Assembly: GCF_015752155.1 (NCBI RefSeq)
Contig: NZ_JADOVI010000004.1
Location: 186,001-250,000, forward strand
Direction of reading: 5' to 3'
Length of the DNA stretch: 64,000 bases
From: Cryobacterium sp. MP_M3
Lineage (GTDB): Bacteria > Actinomycetota > Actinomycetes > Actinomycetales > Microbacteriaceae
Below, in pieces: positions 1 through 7,882 of the stretch (position 1 is the stretch's first letter; each line of letters begins with the position of its first letter). The notes below the pieces were generated by a model. The model ran no database searches. It had not been told where the DNA came from and worked only from the letters and a program-made list of their open reading frames with translations. The translations under genes and the position numbers were made by a program.

Positions 1-638
1 GCCTCGGCCAGCCGCGCCGCCCACACGTCCCTGCGGGCAGCGGGCAGCAGGTCCAGCCCGATTCGGAGGTCGGCCTCCCCCTCGAGCACGGCGTGCCGGA
101 GGGCGAGCCCGAAGAGTACGCAGGCGTCACCGGCATCCTCCTCGACGTGGGTCAGTTCGCTGATCAGGCGGGCGGTGCCGGCGAGCGCGGCCGGGTCATC
201 CAGGCAGGCCAGCGCCACCGGGGCGGTGCGGAGGAGGGAGCCGTTCCCGGCGCTGCGACCCGTGCGGTTGTGCTGCTCCCTGGCCATCCGCCGGCTGCCC
301 GCCGCCGTCGGTTCGGTGCCGGAGAGCACCGCGCCGAGCTGGATCCCGGCGTAGGGCGCGGACCGGGCCCAGCCCACCCATTCAGCCACGATGTCGTCCA
401 GCACGGCGTCGGCGGCAAGGTCGCGGTCCTTCGACGCGGCGATCGCGATCGGCACGGCCATGGCCGTGTAGTCGGTCCATTCCCCGGGCGCCCAGTGGAA
501 GCCGCCCCCTCCGCGCATACTGACCGGCGTATTCGCCGGGAGGGGACCGGCGAATTCGTAGCCGGCGCCGAGGGCATCCCCGCAGGCCAGCCCGAGGAGC
601 ACGGCTGCGGATCGATCGTGTTGGGCAGCGCTGAGCAT
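1..638 (-). CDS. ADP-ribosylglycohydrolase (DraG/ARH) family protein, partial
   Basis: The reading frame is open from an ATG at 638 to the left edge (212 codons), so the C-terminus lies outside. GAAGGAG sits 8 nt before the ATG. The translation has family signatures in order: GDALGAGYEF near residue 18, GEWTDYTAM near residue 50, SAGNGSLLRTAP near residue 115 and a D-A-G-D helix near residue 160. Family members remove ADP-ribose from proteins or small molecules with a binuclear metal site. In most members the second motif is T-D-D-T, whose T, D and D ligate metal; here the second Asp is Tyr, so activity may be altered or lost. The second metal motif would be beyond the edge. It is transcribed divergently from the amino-acid ABC importer. 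Confidence 0.85.
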   Translation of the reverse strand, partial: MLSAAQHDRSAAVLLGLACGDALGAGYEFAGPLPANTPVSMRGGGGFHWAPGEWTDYTAMAVPIAIAASKDRDLAADAVLDDIVAEWVGWARSAPYAGIQLGAVLSGTEPTAAGSRRMAREQHNRTGRSAGNGSLLRTAPVALACLDDPAALAGTARLISELTHVEEDAGDACVLFGLALRHAVLEGEADLRIGLDLLPAARRDVWAARLAE

Positions 639-892
639 CAGGGGACTCCTTCGGGTTGAGTCGACGGGCACAACCTACTTCGGCCCGGAACGGCCGGGCA
701 AGGCATTGACGGGAGGCCCGGGTCCGTGCAAGTAACCCGGCGTCACGGGAATACCCGCGGTCGCCGGGCGCTTGTTAGTCTTCGGACGTCGCCTTCAGGC
801 GAGCCACGGAAATCCTGCACCCTGCGATTTCGTCACCTGCGGACCGTCTCCACCCTGACGTTCCCACCCGCATCCCGGTTAGGCCAGAAATA
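639..892. other. Divergent intergenic region, no gene seen
   Basis: These 254 bases separate the glycohydrolase from the importer operon. They should carry both promoters, but I see no convincing -35/-10 pair, no riboswitch core and no credible small ORF. There is a minor TCGCC-TTCA-GGCGA hairpin near 788-802. Confidence 0.5.
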
Positions 893-1708
893 ATGAAGCT
901 CAAGATCATGTCGGCGGTTCTTCTCACAGCGGTTGCCGTTTCACTGGCCGGCTGCTCCGCCGGCGGTGCAGACCAGGGCAAGACGGCCGCGACGAGCGGC
1001 GACACCTCGCTGTCGTCCGTGCAGAAGGCCGGCACCCTCACCGTGGGCACGGAGGGAACCTACCGCCCGTTCTCCTTCCATGACGCAGGCTCCGGACCGC
1101 TCACCGGGTTCGACGTCGAGGTGGCGCAGGCCGTCGCCGCGAAGCTGGGCGTCAAGGCCAAGTTCGAGGAAACCCAGTGGGACGGCATCTTCGCCGGTCT
1201 CGAAGCTGACCGGTTCGACGTCATCGCCAACCAGGTCTCGATCACCCCGGAGCGCACCGCGAAGTACGAGTTCTCGAAGCCGTACACCTATTCCTCGGGC
1301 GTCATCGTCGTGAAGAGCGACAACACCTCGATCACCTCGTTCGCCACCCTGGCCGGCAAGACCAGCGCCCAGTCGCTGACCAGCAACTGGAACGCCCTCG
1401 CCACGGAGAGCGGCGCGAACGTGCAGGCCGTCGAGGGCTGGGCCCAGTCGGTCGCCCTCGTCGAACAGGGCCGCGTCGATGCCACGGTCAACGACAAGCT
1501 CACCTACCTCGATTACAAGAAGCAGACCGGCGCGGCCGGGCTCAAGGTCGCCGCGACCACCAAGGACCAGTCCGAGAGCGCGTTCGCGTTCAAGAAGGGC
1601 AGCACCAAGCTCGCCGGCGCCGTCGACAAGGCGCTCGCGGAACTCAGCACCGACGGAACCCTCGCGACGATCTCCGACAAGTACTTCGGGGCCGACGTCT
1701 CCCGGTAG
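893..1708 (+). CDS. Amino-acid (probably cystine) ABC transporter substrate-binding lipoprotein
   Basis: A 271-residue extracytoplasmic solute-binding protein of the SBP_bac_3 family. The N-terminus is a lipoprotein signal with lipobox LAGC (residues 18-21), so the mature protein starts with lipidated Cys21 on the outer face of the membrane. The binding-domain start is typical of cystine binders of the FliY/TcyA/TcyJ type: GTEGTYRPFSF, LTGFDVEVAQAVA, ETQWDGIFAGL, ANQVSITPER. The permease and ATPase follow directly, giving a complete importer. Substrate is inferred from similarity; another polar amino acid is possible. The ATG at 893 has only a weak upstream ribosome site, and an ATG five codons later would also leave the signal intact. 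Confidence 0.9.
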   Translation: MKLKIMSAVLLTAVAVSLAGCSAGGADQGKTAATSGDTSLSSVQKAGTLTVGTEGTYRPFSFHDAGSGPLTGFDVEVAQAVAAKLGVKAKFEETQWDGIFAGLEADRFDVIANQVSITPERTAKYEFSKPYTYSSGVIVVKSDNTSITSFATLAGKTSAQSLTSNWNALATESGANVQAVEGWAQSVALVEQGRVDATVNDKLTYLDYKKQTGAAGLKVAATTKDQSESAFAFKKGSTKLAGAVDKALAELSTDGTLATISDKYFGADVSR

Positions 1709-1762
1709 CCTGAGACCGCGCCACCCCCAGTCAGCCTCGAGCAAGATCCTGGACCCCTTCGC

Positions 1763-2431
1763 ATGAACCAATCCACGTGGGACCTGTTCCTGAGCTCGCT
1801 CGGACCGATCGTGCTGGGTGCCGTCACGGGGACGATCCCGCTGGCCCTGGTGTCATTCGCCGTCGGTCTGGCCCTCGCCCTCGTGCTCGCGCTGATGCGG
1901 CTGTCCCGGCGTCGGTGGATCTCATCGATCGCGCGGGTGTACATCTCGATCGTGCGCGGCACCCCGCTCCTGGTGCAGCTGTTCGTGATCTTCTACGGGC
2001 TGCCGTCGCTGGGCGTGCTGATCGACCCGTGGCCGAGTGCGGTGATCGCCTTCTCGGTCAACGTCGGGGGCTATGCGGCGGAAGTGATTCGCGCCGCGAT
2101 CCTCTCCGTGCCCAAGGGACAGTGGGAGGCCGCCTACATGATCGGCATGTCCCACCGCCGCGCCCTCACCCGGATCATCCTGCCCCAGGCCGCCCGGGTC
2201 TCCGTCCCGCCCTTGTCGAACACCTTCATCAGCCTGGTCAAGGACACCTCCCTGGCCTCGTTGATCCTGGTCACCGAGCTGTTCCGGCAGGCGCAGCAGG
2301 TGGCCGCCTTCAGCCAGGAGTTCATGCTGCTCTACCTCGAGGCCGCCCTGGTCTACTGGGTGATCTGCCTCGCCCTCTCCTCGGTGCAGGGTGTGCTCGA
2401 GACGCGATTGGACCGCTATGTCGCCCACTGA
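1763..2431 (+). CDS. Amino-acid ABC transporter permease
   Basis: A 222-residue membrane protein of the His/Glu/Gln/Arg/opine permease family (HisM/TcyB-like) with about five transmembrane helices. The region RGTPLLVQLFVIFYGLP near residue 55 and the cytoplasmic EAA loop (EAAYMIGMSHRRAL..IILPQAARVSVPP, about residues 115-145) that docks on the ATPase are clear. It lies 54 nt after the binding-protein gene and overlaps the next gene by 14 nt, so the three are one operon. It probably works as a homodimer because no second permease is present. Confidence 0.93.
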   Translation: MNQSTWDLFLSSLGPIVLGAVTGTIPLALVSFAVGLALALVLALMRLSRRRWISSIARVYISIVRGTPLLVQLFVIFYGLPSLGVLIDPWPSAVIAFSVNVGGYAAEVIRAAILSVPKGQWEAAYMIGMSHRRALTRIILPQAARVSVPPLSNTFISLVKDTSLASLILVTELFRQAQQVAAFSQEFMLLYLEAALVYWVICLALSSVQGVLETRLDRYVAH

Positions 2432-3224
2432 CCTGCCGGCGGATGCCGCGCCCGTCGGCGTTCCCGCCCCGGAACCCCTGCTGAGAGTTCGGGGCCTGCG
2501 CAAGAGCTTCGGCACGAACCGGGTGCTCGAATCGATCGATCTCACGGTGGGCCGAGGCCAGGTCCTCGCCCTGATCGGGCCGTCCGGGTCGGGGAAGACG
2601 ACCATCCTCCGATGTCTCAACGGGCTCGAGCTCGCCGACGGCGGCACCATTTCCATCGGTGCTGAGGTGACCCTCGATTTCGGCACCGCGCCGGTGCGGA
2701 AGGAGCTCACCGCGCTGCGCGACCGCTCCGCGATGGTCTTCCAGAACTACAACCTGTTCCCGCACAAGACGGTGCTCGAGAACGTGATCGAGGGTCCGAT
2801 CATCGTGCAGGGCCGGCCGCGCGCGGAAGCCACGGCGGAGGCACTCGCCCTGCTCGACCGGGTCGGCCTGGCCGACAAGCGGGATGCCCACCCGTTCGAG
2901 CTCTCCGGCGGCCAGCAGCAGCGGGTCGGGATCGTTCGTGCCCTCGCGCTGCGCCCTCAGTTGCTGCTCTTCGACGAGCCGACATCGTCGCTCGACCCCG
3001 AACTCGTCGGCGACGTGCTGCGGTTGATCAAGGAACTCGCGGTCGAGGGCTGGACCATGGTCATCGTCACGCACGAACTCGAGTTCGCCCGGGAGGTCGC
3101 TACCGAGGTCGCCTTCGTCGACGGCGGAACCATCGTCGAGCACGGCGACCCGAAGCAGCTGCTCCGCAACCCGACCCAGGAACGCACCCGCCAGTTCCTG
3201 CACCGCCTGCTCTTCCCCTTCTAG
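2418..3224 (+). CDS. Amino-acid ABC transporter ATP-binding protein
   Basis: A 268-residue ABC ATPase that powers the importer encoded upstream. Visible motifs: Walker [10 protein letters not shown]-loop in [11 protein letters not shown], signature LSGGQQQRV, Walker [15 protein letters not shown], and the H-loop VTHE. I chose ATG 2418 ([12 protein letters not shown]) rather than an in-frame GTG at 2391 because it gives the usual short N-terminus and a normal overlap with the permease stop. The end is unusual: its TAG shares the palindrome CTAG (3221-3224) with the stop of the convergent terC-like gene, so the two genes overlap by 4 bp and no terminator separates them. Confidence 0.93.
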   Translation: MSPTDLPADAAPVGVPAPEPLLRVRGLRKSFGTNRVLESIDLTVGRGQVLALIGPSGSGKTTILRCLNGLELADGGTISIGAEVTLDFGTAPVRKELTALRDRSAMVFQNYNLFPHKTVLENVIEGPIIVQGRPRAEATAEALALLDRVGLADKRDAHPFELSGGQQQRVGIVRALALRPQLLLFDEPTSSLDPELVGDVLRLIKELAVEGWTMVIVTHELEFAREVATEVAFVDGGTIVEHGDPKQLLRNPTQERTRQFLHRLLFPF

Positions 3225-4282
3225 CCGCGGCCCTTCTCGCTCCGGTCCTTCTCGGCCCGGTCCTTCTCGGTCCGGCGCGAGCCGGCTCCCCAGATCGGTT
3301 CGAGGGCCTCGATTTCCTCCGCGCTCGCCATCCGGAACGCCCCGGCCGACTCGGCCGCGACGGGGCGGCGACCCTGGCCGCGCGTCGCGCGGAGGCTGAG
3401 CACGATCGAGACCCCGATGATCGAGGCGACGACGAGCAGTGACACGGTGGTCGGAACGTAGAACAGGTCGAGCAGCAGCATCTTGACGCCCACCCAGACG
3501 AGCACCAGCGCGAGTCCGATCCTCAGGTAGACGAACCGGTGCATGAGGTCGGCGAGGAGGAAGTACATCGCCCGGAGACCGAGGATGGCGAACGCGTTCG
3601 CGGCGAAGACGATGAACGGTTCGCTCGTGACGGCGAAGATCGCCGGGATCGAGTCCACCGCGAAGACGACGTCGGTCACCTCCACCAGCACCAGCACCGC
3701 CAGCAGCGGGGTGGCCAGCAGCACACCGCCGCGGCGGATGAGGAGCCGTTGCTCGTGGAAGGCGTCGGTCATCGGCACCAGGCGACGGAAGACCCGCAGC
3801 ACCGGTGACTTCTCGGGGTGCACATGCTCGTTGCGCTGCCGGATCATCCGGTAGCCGGTGTAGATCAGGAAAGCGGCGAACAGGTAGAGCACCCAGGAGA
3901 AGCTCTCGATCAGGATGGCTCCGGCCGCGATGAACGCCCCGCGCAGCACGAGGGCCCCGACCACGCCGAGGAAGAGCACCCGGTGCTGGTACTGGCGCGG
4001 CACGGCGAAGGCCGAGAAGATGATCGCCCAGACGAAGACGTTGTCCACCGAGAGCGACTTCTCGATCAGGTAGCCCGCGAAGTACTGCTGCCCGAACTCG
4101 GCACCGGCGACGACCCAGATCCCGGCGCCGAAGCCGACCGCGACGAGCACCCAGGCCACCGACCAGGCGGCCGCCTCCCGCACTCCGATCACGTGCGCGG
4201 TGCGGTGGGCGAACAGGTCGACGGCGAGCATCACGGCGATGGCGCCGAAGACGATCAGCCAGGCGGAGAGGGGAACATTCAT
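3221..4282 (-). CDS. TerC/Alx-family integral membrane protein, probable Mn2+ exporter
   Basis: A 353-residue polytopic membrane protein of the TerC family. Hallmarks: DLFAHR near residue 22, EKSLSVDNVFVW near residue 74 and EVTDVVFAVDSIPA near residue 195, where the Asp/Glu residues in membrane helices are family signatures. About nine helices are predicted by eye. Relatives such as Alx and YceF/MeeY export manganese, and this copy is preceded by a Mn2+ riboswitch, which strongly supports that role. The C-terminal tail is hydrophilic with short charged repeats ([15 protein letters not shown]). Start ATG 4282 has GGAAGG 8 nt upstream. That site lies in a hairpin mutually exclusive with the aptamer stem. 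The gene ends inside the stop codon of the convergent ABC ATPase. Confidence 0.92.
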   Translation of the reverse strand: MNVPLSAWLIVFGAIAVMLAVDLFAHRTAHVIGVREAAAWSVAWVLVAVGFGAGIWVVAGAEFGQQYFAGYLIEKSLSVDNVFVWAIIFSAFAVPRQYQHRVLFLGVVGALVLRGAFIAAGAILIESFSWVLYLFAAFLIYTGYRMIRQRNEHVHPEKSPVLRVFRRLVPMTDAFHEQRLLIRRGGVLLATPLLAVLVLVEVTDVVFAVDSIPAIFAVTSEPFIVFAANAFAILGLRAMYFLLADLMHRFVYLRIGLALVLVWVGVKMLLLDLFYVPTTVSLLVVASIIGVSIVLSLRATRGQGRRPVAAESAGAFRMASAEEIEALEPIWGAGSRRTEKDRAEKDRSEKGRG

Positions 4283-4290
4283 GAATCATG

Positions 4291-4317
4291 CCTTCCAGTC
4301 GGGATTCCAACTGGAGG
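4291..4317 (-). promoter_or_regulatory. Candidate expression-platform hairpin sequestering the terC Shine-Dalgarno
   Basis: On the minus strand CCTCCAGT (4317-4310) can pair with ACTGGAAGG (4299-4291) with one bulged A, over a 10-nt loop. The 3' arm contains GGAAGG, the only good ribosome site for ATG 4282. The 5' arm uses the same CCTCC that closes riboswitch stem P1, so the two structures exclude each other. Inferred logic: Mn2+ stabilises P1 and frees the ribosome site. No T-run follows, so control of translation is likelier than termination. Confidence 0.65.
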
Positions 4318-4403
4318 TCTCGTCCGGCCCTCTCGGACCCGCTGCGCCGGATTCCGCCGGGGGAATCGTGGTGACGGCGCAACGTCGGGGACTACTCCCC
4401 TCC
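4313..4403 (-). promoter_or_regulatory. yybP-ykoY (Mn2+) riboswitch controlling the terC-like gene
   Basis: Read on the minus strand, the RNA begins GGAGGGGAGTAG (4403-4392) and ends GAGACCTCC, matching the two conserved metal-site segments of the yybP-ykoY class. P1 pairs GGAGG with CCTCC at the two ends. P2 pairs TGCGCC-type arms (4376-4381 with 4343-4348) and encloses the conserved GTCA. P3 pairs GTCCG with CGGAC (4334-4338 with 4322-4326) just before GAGACC. It lies 30 nt upstream of a TerC-family start codon, the classic target. The 3' P1 strand can alternatively pair with the ribosome-binding site, see the next entry. Confidence 0.92.
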
Positions 4404-4469
4404 TGCGACCAGTGAACCAGACCGGCCGGCCGTCCCGGCTGGGAATCCACCGGGAACGCCAGCCCCGGC

Positions 4470-4814
4470 TCAGCCCACGACGGTCGCGCGTGCGGCCTGG
4501 AGGGTGCGTTCCCGCATCGCGAGGAACAGCGGGAAGGTGAAGGCGAACGCGGTCAGGCCGGACAACACCACGTACAGCCAGCCCCATCGCATCCCGAGCC
4601 GGCGTGCCTCGACGATGATCAGGATGCTGCCCGCCACCGCGGCGACGAGCAGGTCGACCGTCAGGGAGGAGACGGCCGGGCCGCTGCCCACCCAGTCGCC
4701 GATGAAGTCCCGCAGGCCGACGATTGCGAGGATGTTGAAGGACCAGGTGCCGATGAGTCCGGCCAGGCTCAGGGCCAGGTAGACGAGCGCGAGCGGAGTC
4801 CAGTGTTTGGTCAT
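4470..4814 (-). CDS. DUF2834-family small membrane protein
   Basis: A 114-residue protein with about four transmembrane helices. It fits the DUF2834 pattern: a first helix LVYLALSLAGLIGTWSFN, a central SSLTVDLLVAAVAGSILIIVEARRLGMR, and a C-terminal FPLFLAMRERTL. The function of the family is not known. It lies between the riboswitch and sbcC on the same strand, 71 nt after the sbcC stop in coordinate terms, and has no obvious functional link to either neighbour. Confidence 0.85.
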   Translation of the reverse strand: MTKHWTPLALVYLALSLAGLIGTWSFNILAIVGLRDFIGDWVGSGPAVSSLTVDLLVAAVAGSILIIVEARRLGMRWGWLYVVLSGLTAFAFTFPLFLAMRERTLQAARATVVG

Positions 4815-4885
4815 GGGGCCAGTATGCCCGCGCGCCGGCCGGGCTGGCGGACCGGCACGGCCCGCAGGCCGGCGAGCACCCGGCG

Positions 4886-7882
4886 TTACACGGGCAGAAG
4901 CGCCGGTTCGATCTCGCTGCAGCCCTGGTCGGTGACGATGATCGACAGCTTCGCGGGGATCTGCTCCTTCATCGAGTCGACGTGGCTGATCAACCCGATG
5001 GTGCGGCCGCCCGCCCGCAACCCGTCGAGAGTGCTCATCGCCGTCTCCAGGGTGGCGCTGTCGAGAGAGCCGAACCCCTCGTCGACGAAGAGGGTGTCGA
5101 GGGCGATTCCCCCGGCCTGGTTCGACACCACCTCGGCCAGGCCGAGCGCCAGGGCCAGCGATGCCAGGAAGGTCTCGCCGCCCGAGAGCGAATGCGTCGG
5201 GCGGGCACGCCCGGTGTGCTCGTCCCTGATCGCCAGGCCCAGCCCGGACTGGCTGCCCCGGTACTGCAGCGAATCGTCGTGTTCGAGCGCGTAACGACCA
5301 CCGGTCATGGTGCGCAGCCGGCCATTCGCCGCGGCGATGATCTGCTCGAGCTGCGCGGCGAGCACGTAGGTCTCCAGGCGCATCCGTTTCGTGTTCGGTT
5401 CCTCCCCGTGCACCACCGCGGCCAGGGCGCGCACCTGGGACTGGGTGGCCAGCAGTTCAACCGACGCGTCGAACAGCGCACGGGCCTCGCTGACGAGGGC
5501 TGTGGTCACGGTCACCCGCTCGGCCAGGGAGGCACGGTCGGCGATCGCCGTGTCGCGGAGCGCCGCCGCGGCGGCCAGGTCGCGCTCTGCCGGCGCGGGA
5601 TCGACCGGTTCGTCGGGGAGGCCGGCGAGGTCCGGCTCGGCGAGCACGGCGAATGCCGCGGCCGTCTCATCGTCGTGGCGGCGGATGCGCGCCTCGACCT
5701 GGAACAGGGCGGCCTCGGTGAGCCTGGCGGCGACCGCGGCCGCCTCGTCGGCGAAGCCCTCGACGGCCAGCTGGGCCTCCGCGGCCGTCGCCGCGGCGTC
5801 GCGCACCCCGCGGTGCTCGCGACTGCGGTCGAGAGCCTCGTCGAGGGCACGCGCCGCCTCGAGCTCGCGCTGCAACCGGTCGACGAGTTCGGTGACGGAT
5901 GCGCACCGGCCACGCTGCGCCGCGACCCTCTCGAGGATCCCGGCCTGCTGGCTGCCCCGTTCGGTGAGCCTGGTCGAGTCCAGGTCCTTGGCCTGCCGCG
6001 CCTCGGCCAGCGCCCGGCCGGCCTCGTCCAGGTCGGCGCGGAGGCGAGCCTTCTCGCCCTTGAGCTCAGTCTCGCGCGCTGCAGCCTGGCGGGCGGCCGC
6101 AAGGTCGCCGGCGGCGGCCGCGACGTCCGTTTCGAGCGCGTCGACGCTGCGGTCGCCCGCCCGGCCGCGGGCCTCGGCCAGGCGCAGGTTGATCTCCTGG
6201 ATCCGGGCACGGGTCTGCTCGAGCGCGGCCTGGCGCGCCGTCATCTGCAACCGCGCCTCCTCGATGTTGCTTTCGGTGACCGGTTCGCCGGCGCTCACCG
6301 CCCTGGCCGGGTGGACGGTCGAACCGCACACCTCGCACGCCTTCCCGTCGACGAGTTGTTCGGCCAGTTCACCCGCATGACCGGCGAGCCGGCGGTCGAC
6401 CAGCACCTGGAACTGAACGGCGGCGGCCGTGTTCGCGGCCGCAGCCGTCCTGTCGGCCTGGAACGCCCCCTCGAGTTCCGCACCGCGGACGCTCACTTCC
6501 TCGGCGGCAGCCCTGGCTGCCTCAAGCCGGGTGAGCCTGGCGCGCGCCTCCGGCTCGCGTGCGGCGGCGAGGGCCGCCACTGAGCGGTCCCGGTCGACGC
6601 CGTCGATCTGTCCGGGCAGCCGCACGACCCGGGCCTGCGCCGCGGCCAAAGCCTCGTCGTGCCGGGCGAGCCTGGTTCGCACCTCGGCCAGTTCGCGCTC
6701 GAGGCCGGGCAGCATGTGCTCGGCGACGAGCACATCGTTGAGGGACCCGAGTCGCCCGAGCAGCTCCTCGATCACCGCCCCGACGGCCTCGTGCGACTCG
6801 GTGCCTGCGGCTCCGGCCGAGGCCGGGCCGTCGCCGGATTCGTCCTCGGCGAGGGTGTGCCACCGGTCGCGGGCATCCGCTTCGACGGCGACGGCCACGG
6901 CGAGGACCTCCTCGGCCTCCCGTCGTGCCGTGAGGAGCGGCCACACCCGGGCCGACCGGTACGCCGCGTGCACGGCGACGCGGTCGGCGTCGACGGATTC
7001 CTTCCGGCCGGCCAGGACCGCGGCCTCAGCTGCCGCCGTGTCCCGCCTGTCCTGGCGCCGTCGCAGGTCTTCCTGCGTTCGATGATGCTCGGTGGCGGCG
7101 GCCAGCGCCGTGCCGGCCTGTTCGGCGGCGTCGATCGCCTGGCCGAACTGGTCGTCGAGCCGTTGCTGGGCCCGGTCGAACCAGTCGCGGTCGGCGCTTC
7201 CCTCCGCCGCTTCGAACTGGGCCTGGCCGGCAACAGACGCCGCCAGCCCAGCCAGGCGCAGCTCGACGGCGACCAGTTCGTCGTCGAGGGACTTGCGCCG
7301 GTTGATCAGGACGGTCTCCAGCTGCTCGAACCTGGCGGTGCCGAACAGGGTGCGCAGCACGGCTCGGCGATCGTCCGTCTTCGCGAGCAGGAACTTCTGG
7401 AACCGGTTCTGGGCGAGCAGGATCACCTGCAGGAACTGATCTTGTTTGAGCGGCAGGATGCGGGCCAGCTCGTGGCCGACATCGACCGGCCGGGTGGCGA
7501 TGGTGCGCCAGCCCTCGCTGCCGCGGAGATCGAGCCGGGCGTCCGGTTGAGCCAGGGTCGTCCCGGTGCCGCGCTTCTTGGCCTTCTCATACCGCGGGGT
7601 GCGATACAGGCGGTAGTCCTTCTCGCCCAGCCCGAAGTCGAGTTCGACGAAGGTCGGGTCCTCCGGCTCGCAGTAATCGCTGCGGAGCTGGGACTCCGTG
7701 CCCTCGTAGCGGGGAACGTTTCCGTAGAGCGCGAAACAGACGGCGTCCAGGATGCTGGACTTCCCGGCGCCGGTCTTGCCGGTGATCAGGAAGATCCCGT
7801 CGTCGTAGAACCGTTCGAAGTCGATCACCTGCTCGTTCTTGAAGGGCCCGAACCCGGCGATCCTCAGTCGTTTGATCTTCAT
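4886..7882 (-). CDS. sbcC: Exonuclease SbcCD subunit C (Rad50-like SMC ATPase)
   Basis: A 998-residue SMC-type ATPase. The N-terminus has MKIKRLRIAGFGPFKNEQ and Walker A GKTGAGKSS; two long Ala/Arg/Glu-rich coiled-coil arms follow; a zinc-hook CEVC lies near residue 516; the C-terminus has signature LSGGETFLASLALALGLAE and Walker B FVDEGFGSLD. With SbcD it opens and degrades hairpins and blocked DNA ends. I set the start at ATG 7882, which overlaps the sbcD stop as ATGA, rather than any upstream in-frame start, because the ABC head begins exactly there. Confidence 0.95.
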   Translation of the reverse strand: MKIKRLRIAGFGPFKNEQVIDFERFYDDGIFLITGKTGAGKSSILDAVCFALYGNVPRYEGTESQLRSDYCEPEDPTFVELDFGLGEKDYRLYRTPRYEKAKKRGTGTTLAQPDARLDLRGSEGWRTIATRPVDVGHELARILPLKQDQFLQVILLAQNRFQKFLLAKTDDRRAVLRTLFGTARFEQLETVLINRRKSLDDELVAVELRLAGLAASVAGQAQFEAAEGSADRDWFDRAQQRLDDQFGQAIDAAEQAGTALAAATEHHRTQEDLRRRQDRRDTAAAEAAVLAGRKESVDADRVAVHAAYRSARVWPLLTARREAEEVLAVAVAVEADARDRWHTLAEDESGDGPASAGAAGTESHEAVGAVIEELLGRLGSLNDVLVAEHMLPGLERELAEVRTRLARHDEALAAAQARVVRLPGQIDGVDRDRSVAALAAAREPEARARLTRLEAARAAAEEVSVRGAELEGAFQADRTAAAANTAAAVQFQVLVDRRLAGHAGELAEQLVDGKACEVCGSTVHPARAVSAGEPVTESNIEEARLQMTARQAALEQTRARIQEINLRLAEARGRAGDRSVDALETDVAAAAGDLAAARQAAARETELKGEKARLRADLDEAGRALAEARQAKDLDSTRLTERGSQQAGILERVAAQRGRCASVTELVDRLQRELEAARALDEALDRSREHRGVRDAAATAAEAQLAVEGFADEAAAVAARLTEAALFQVEARIRRHDDETAAAFAVLAEPDLAGLPDEPVDPAPAERDLAAAAALRDTAIADRASLAERVTVTTALVSEARALFDASVELLATQSQVRALAAVVHGEEPNTKRMRLETYVLAAQLEQIIAAANGRLRTMTGGRYALEHDDSLQYRGSQSGLGLAIRDEHTGRARPTHSLSGGETFLASLALALGLAEVVSNQAGGIALDTLFVDEGFGSLDSATLETAMSTLDGLRAGGRTIGLISHVDSMKEQIPAKLSIIVTDQGCSEIEPALLPV

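Noticed and set aside
2322..4382. 686-codon minus-strand frame spanning the ABC ATPase and terC region
   Set aside because: Opposite or out of frame to two well-supported genes and without any recognisable motif.
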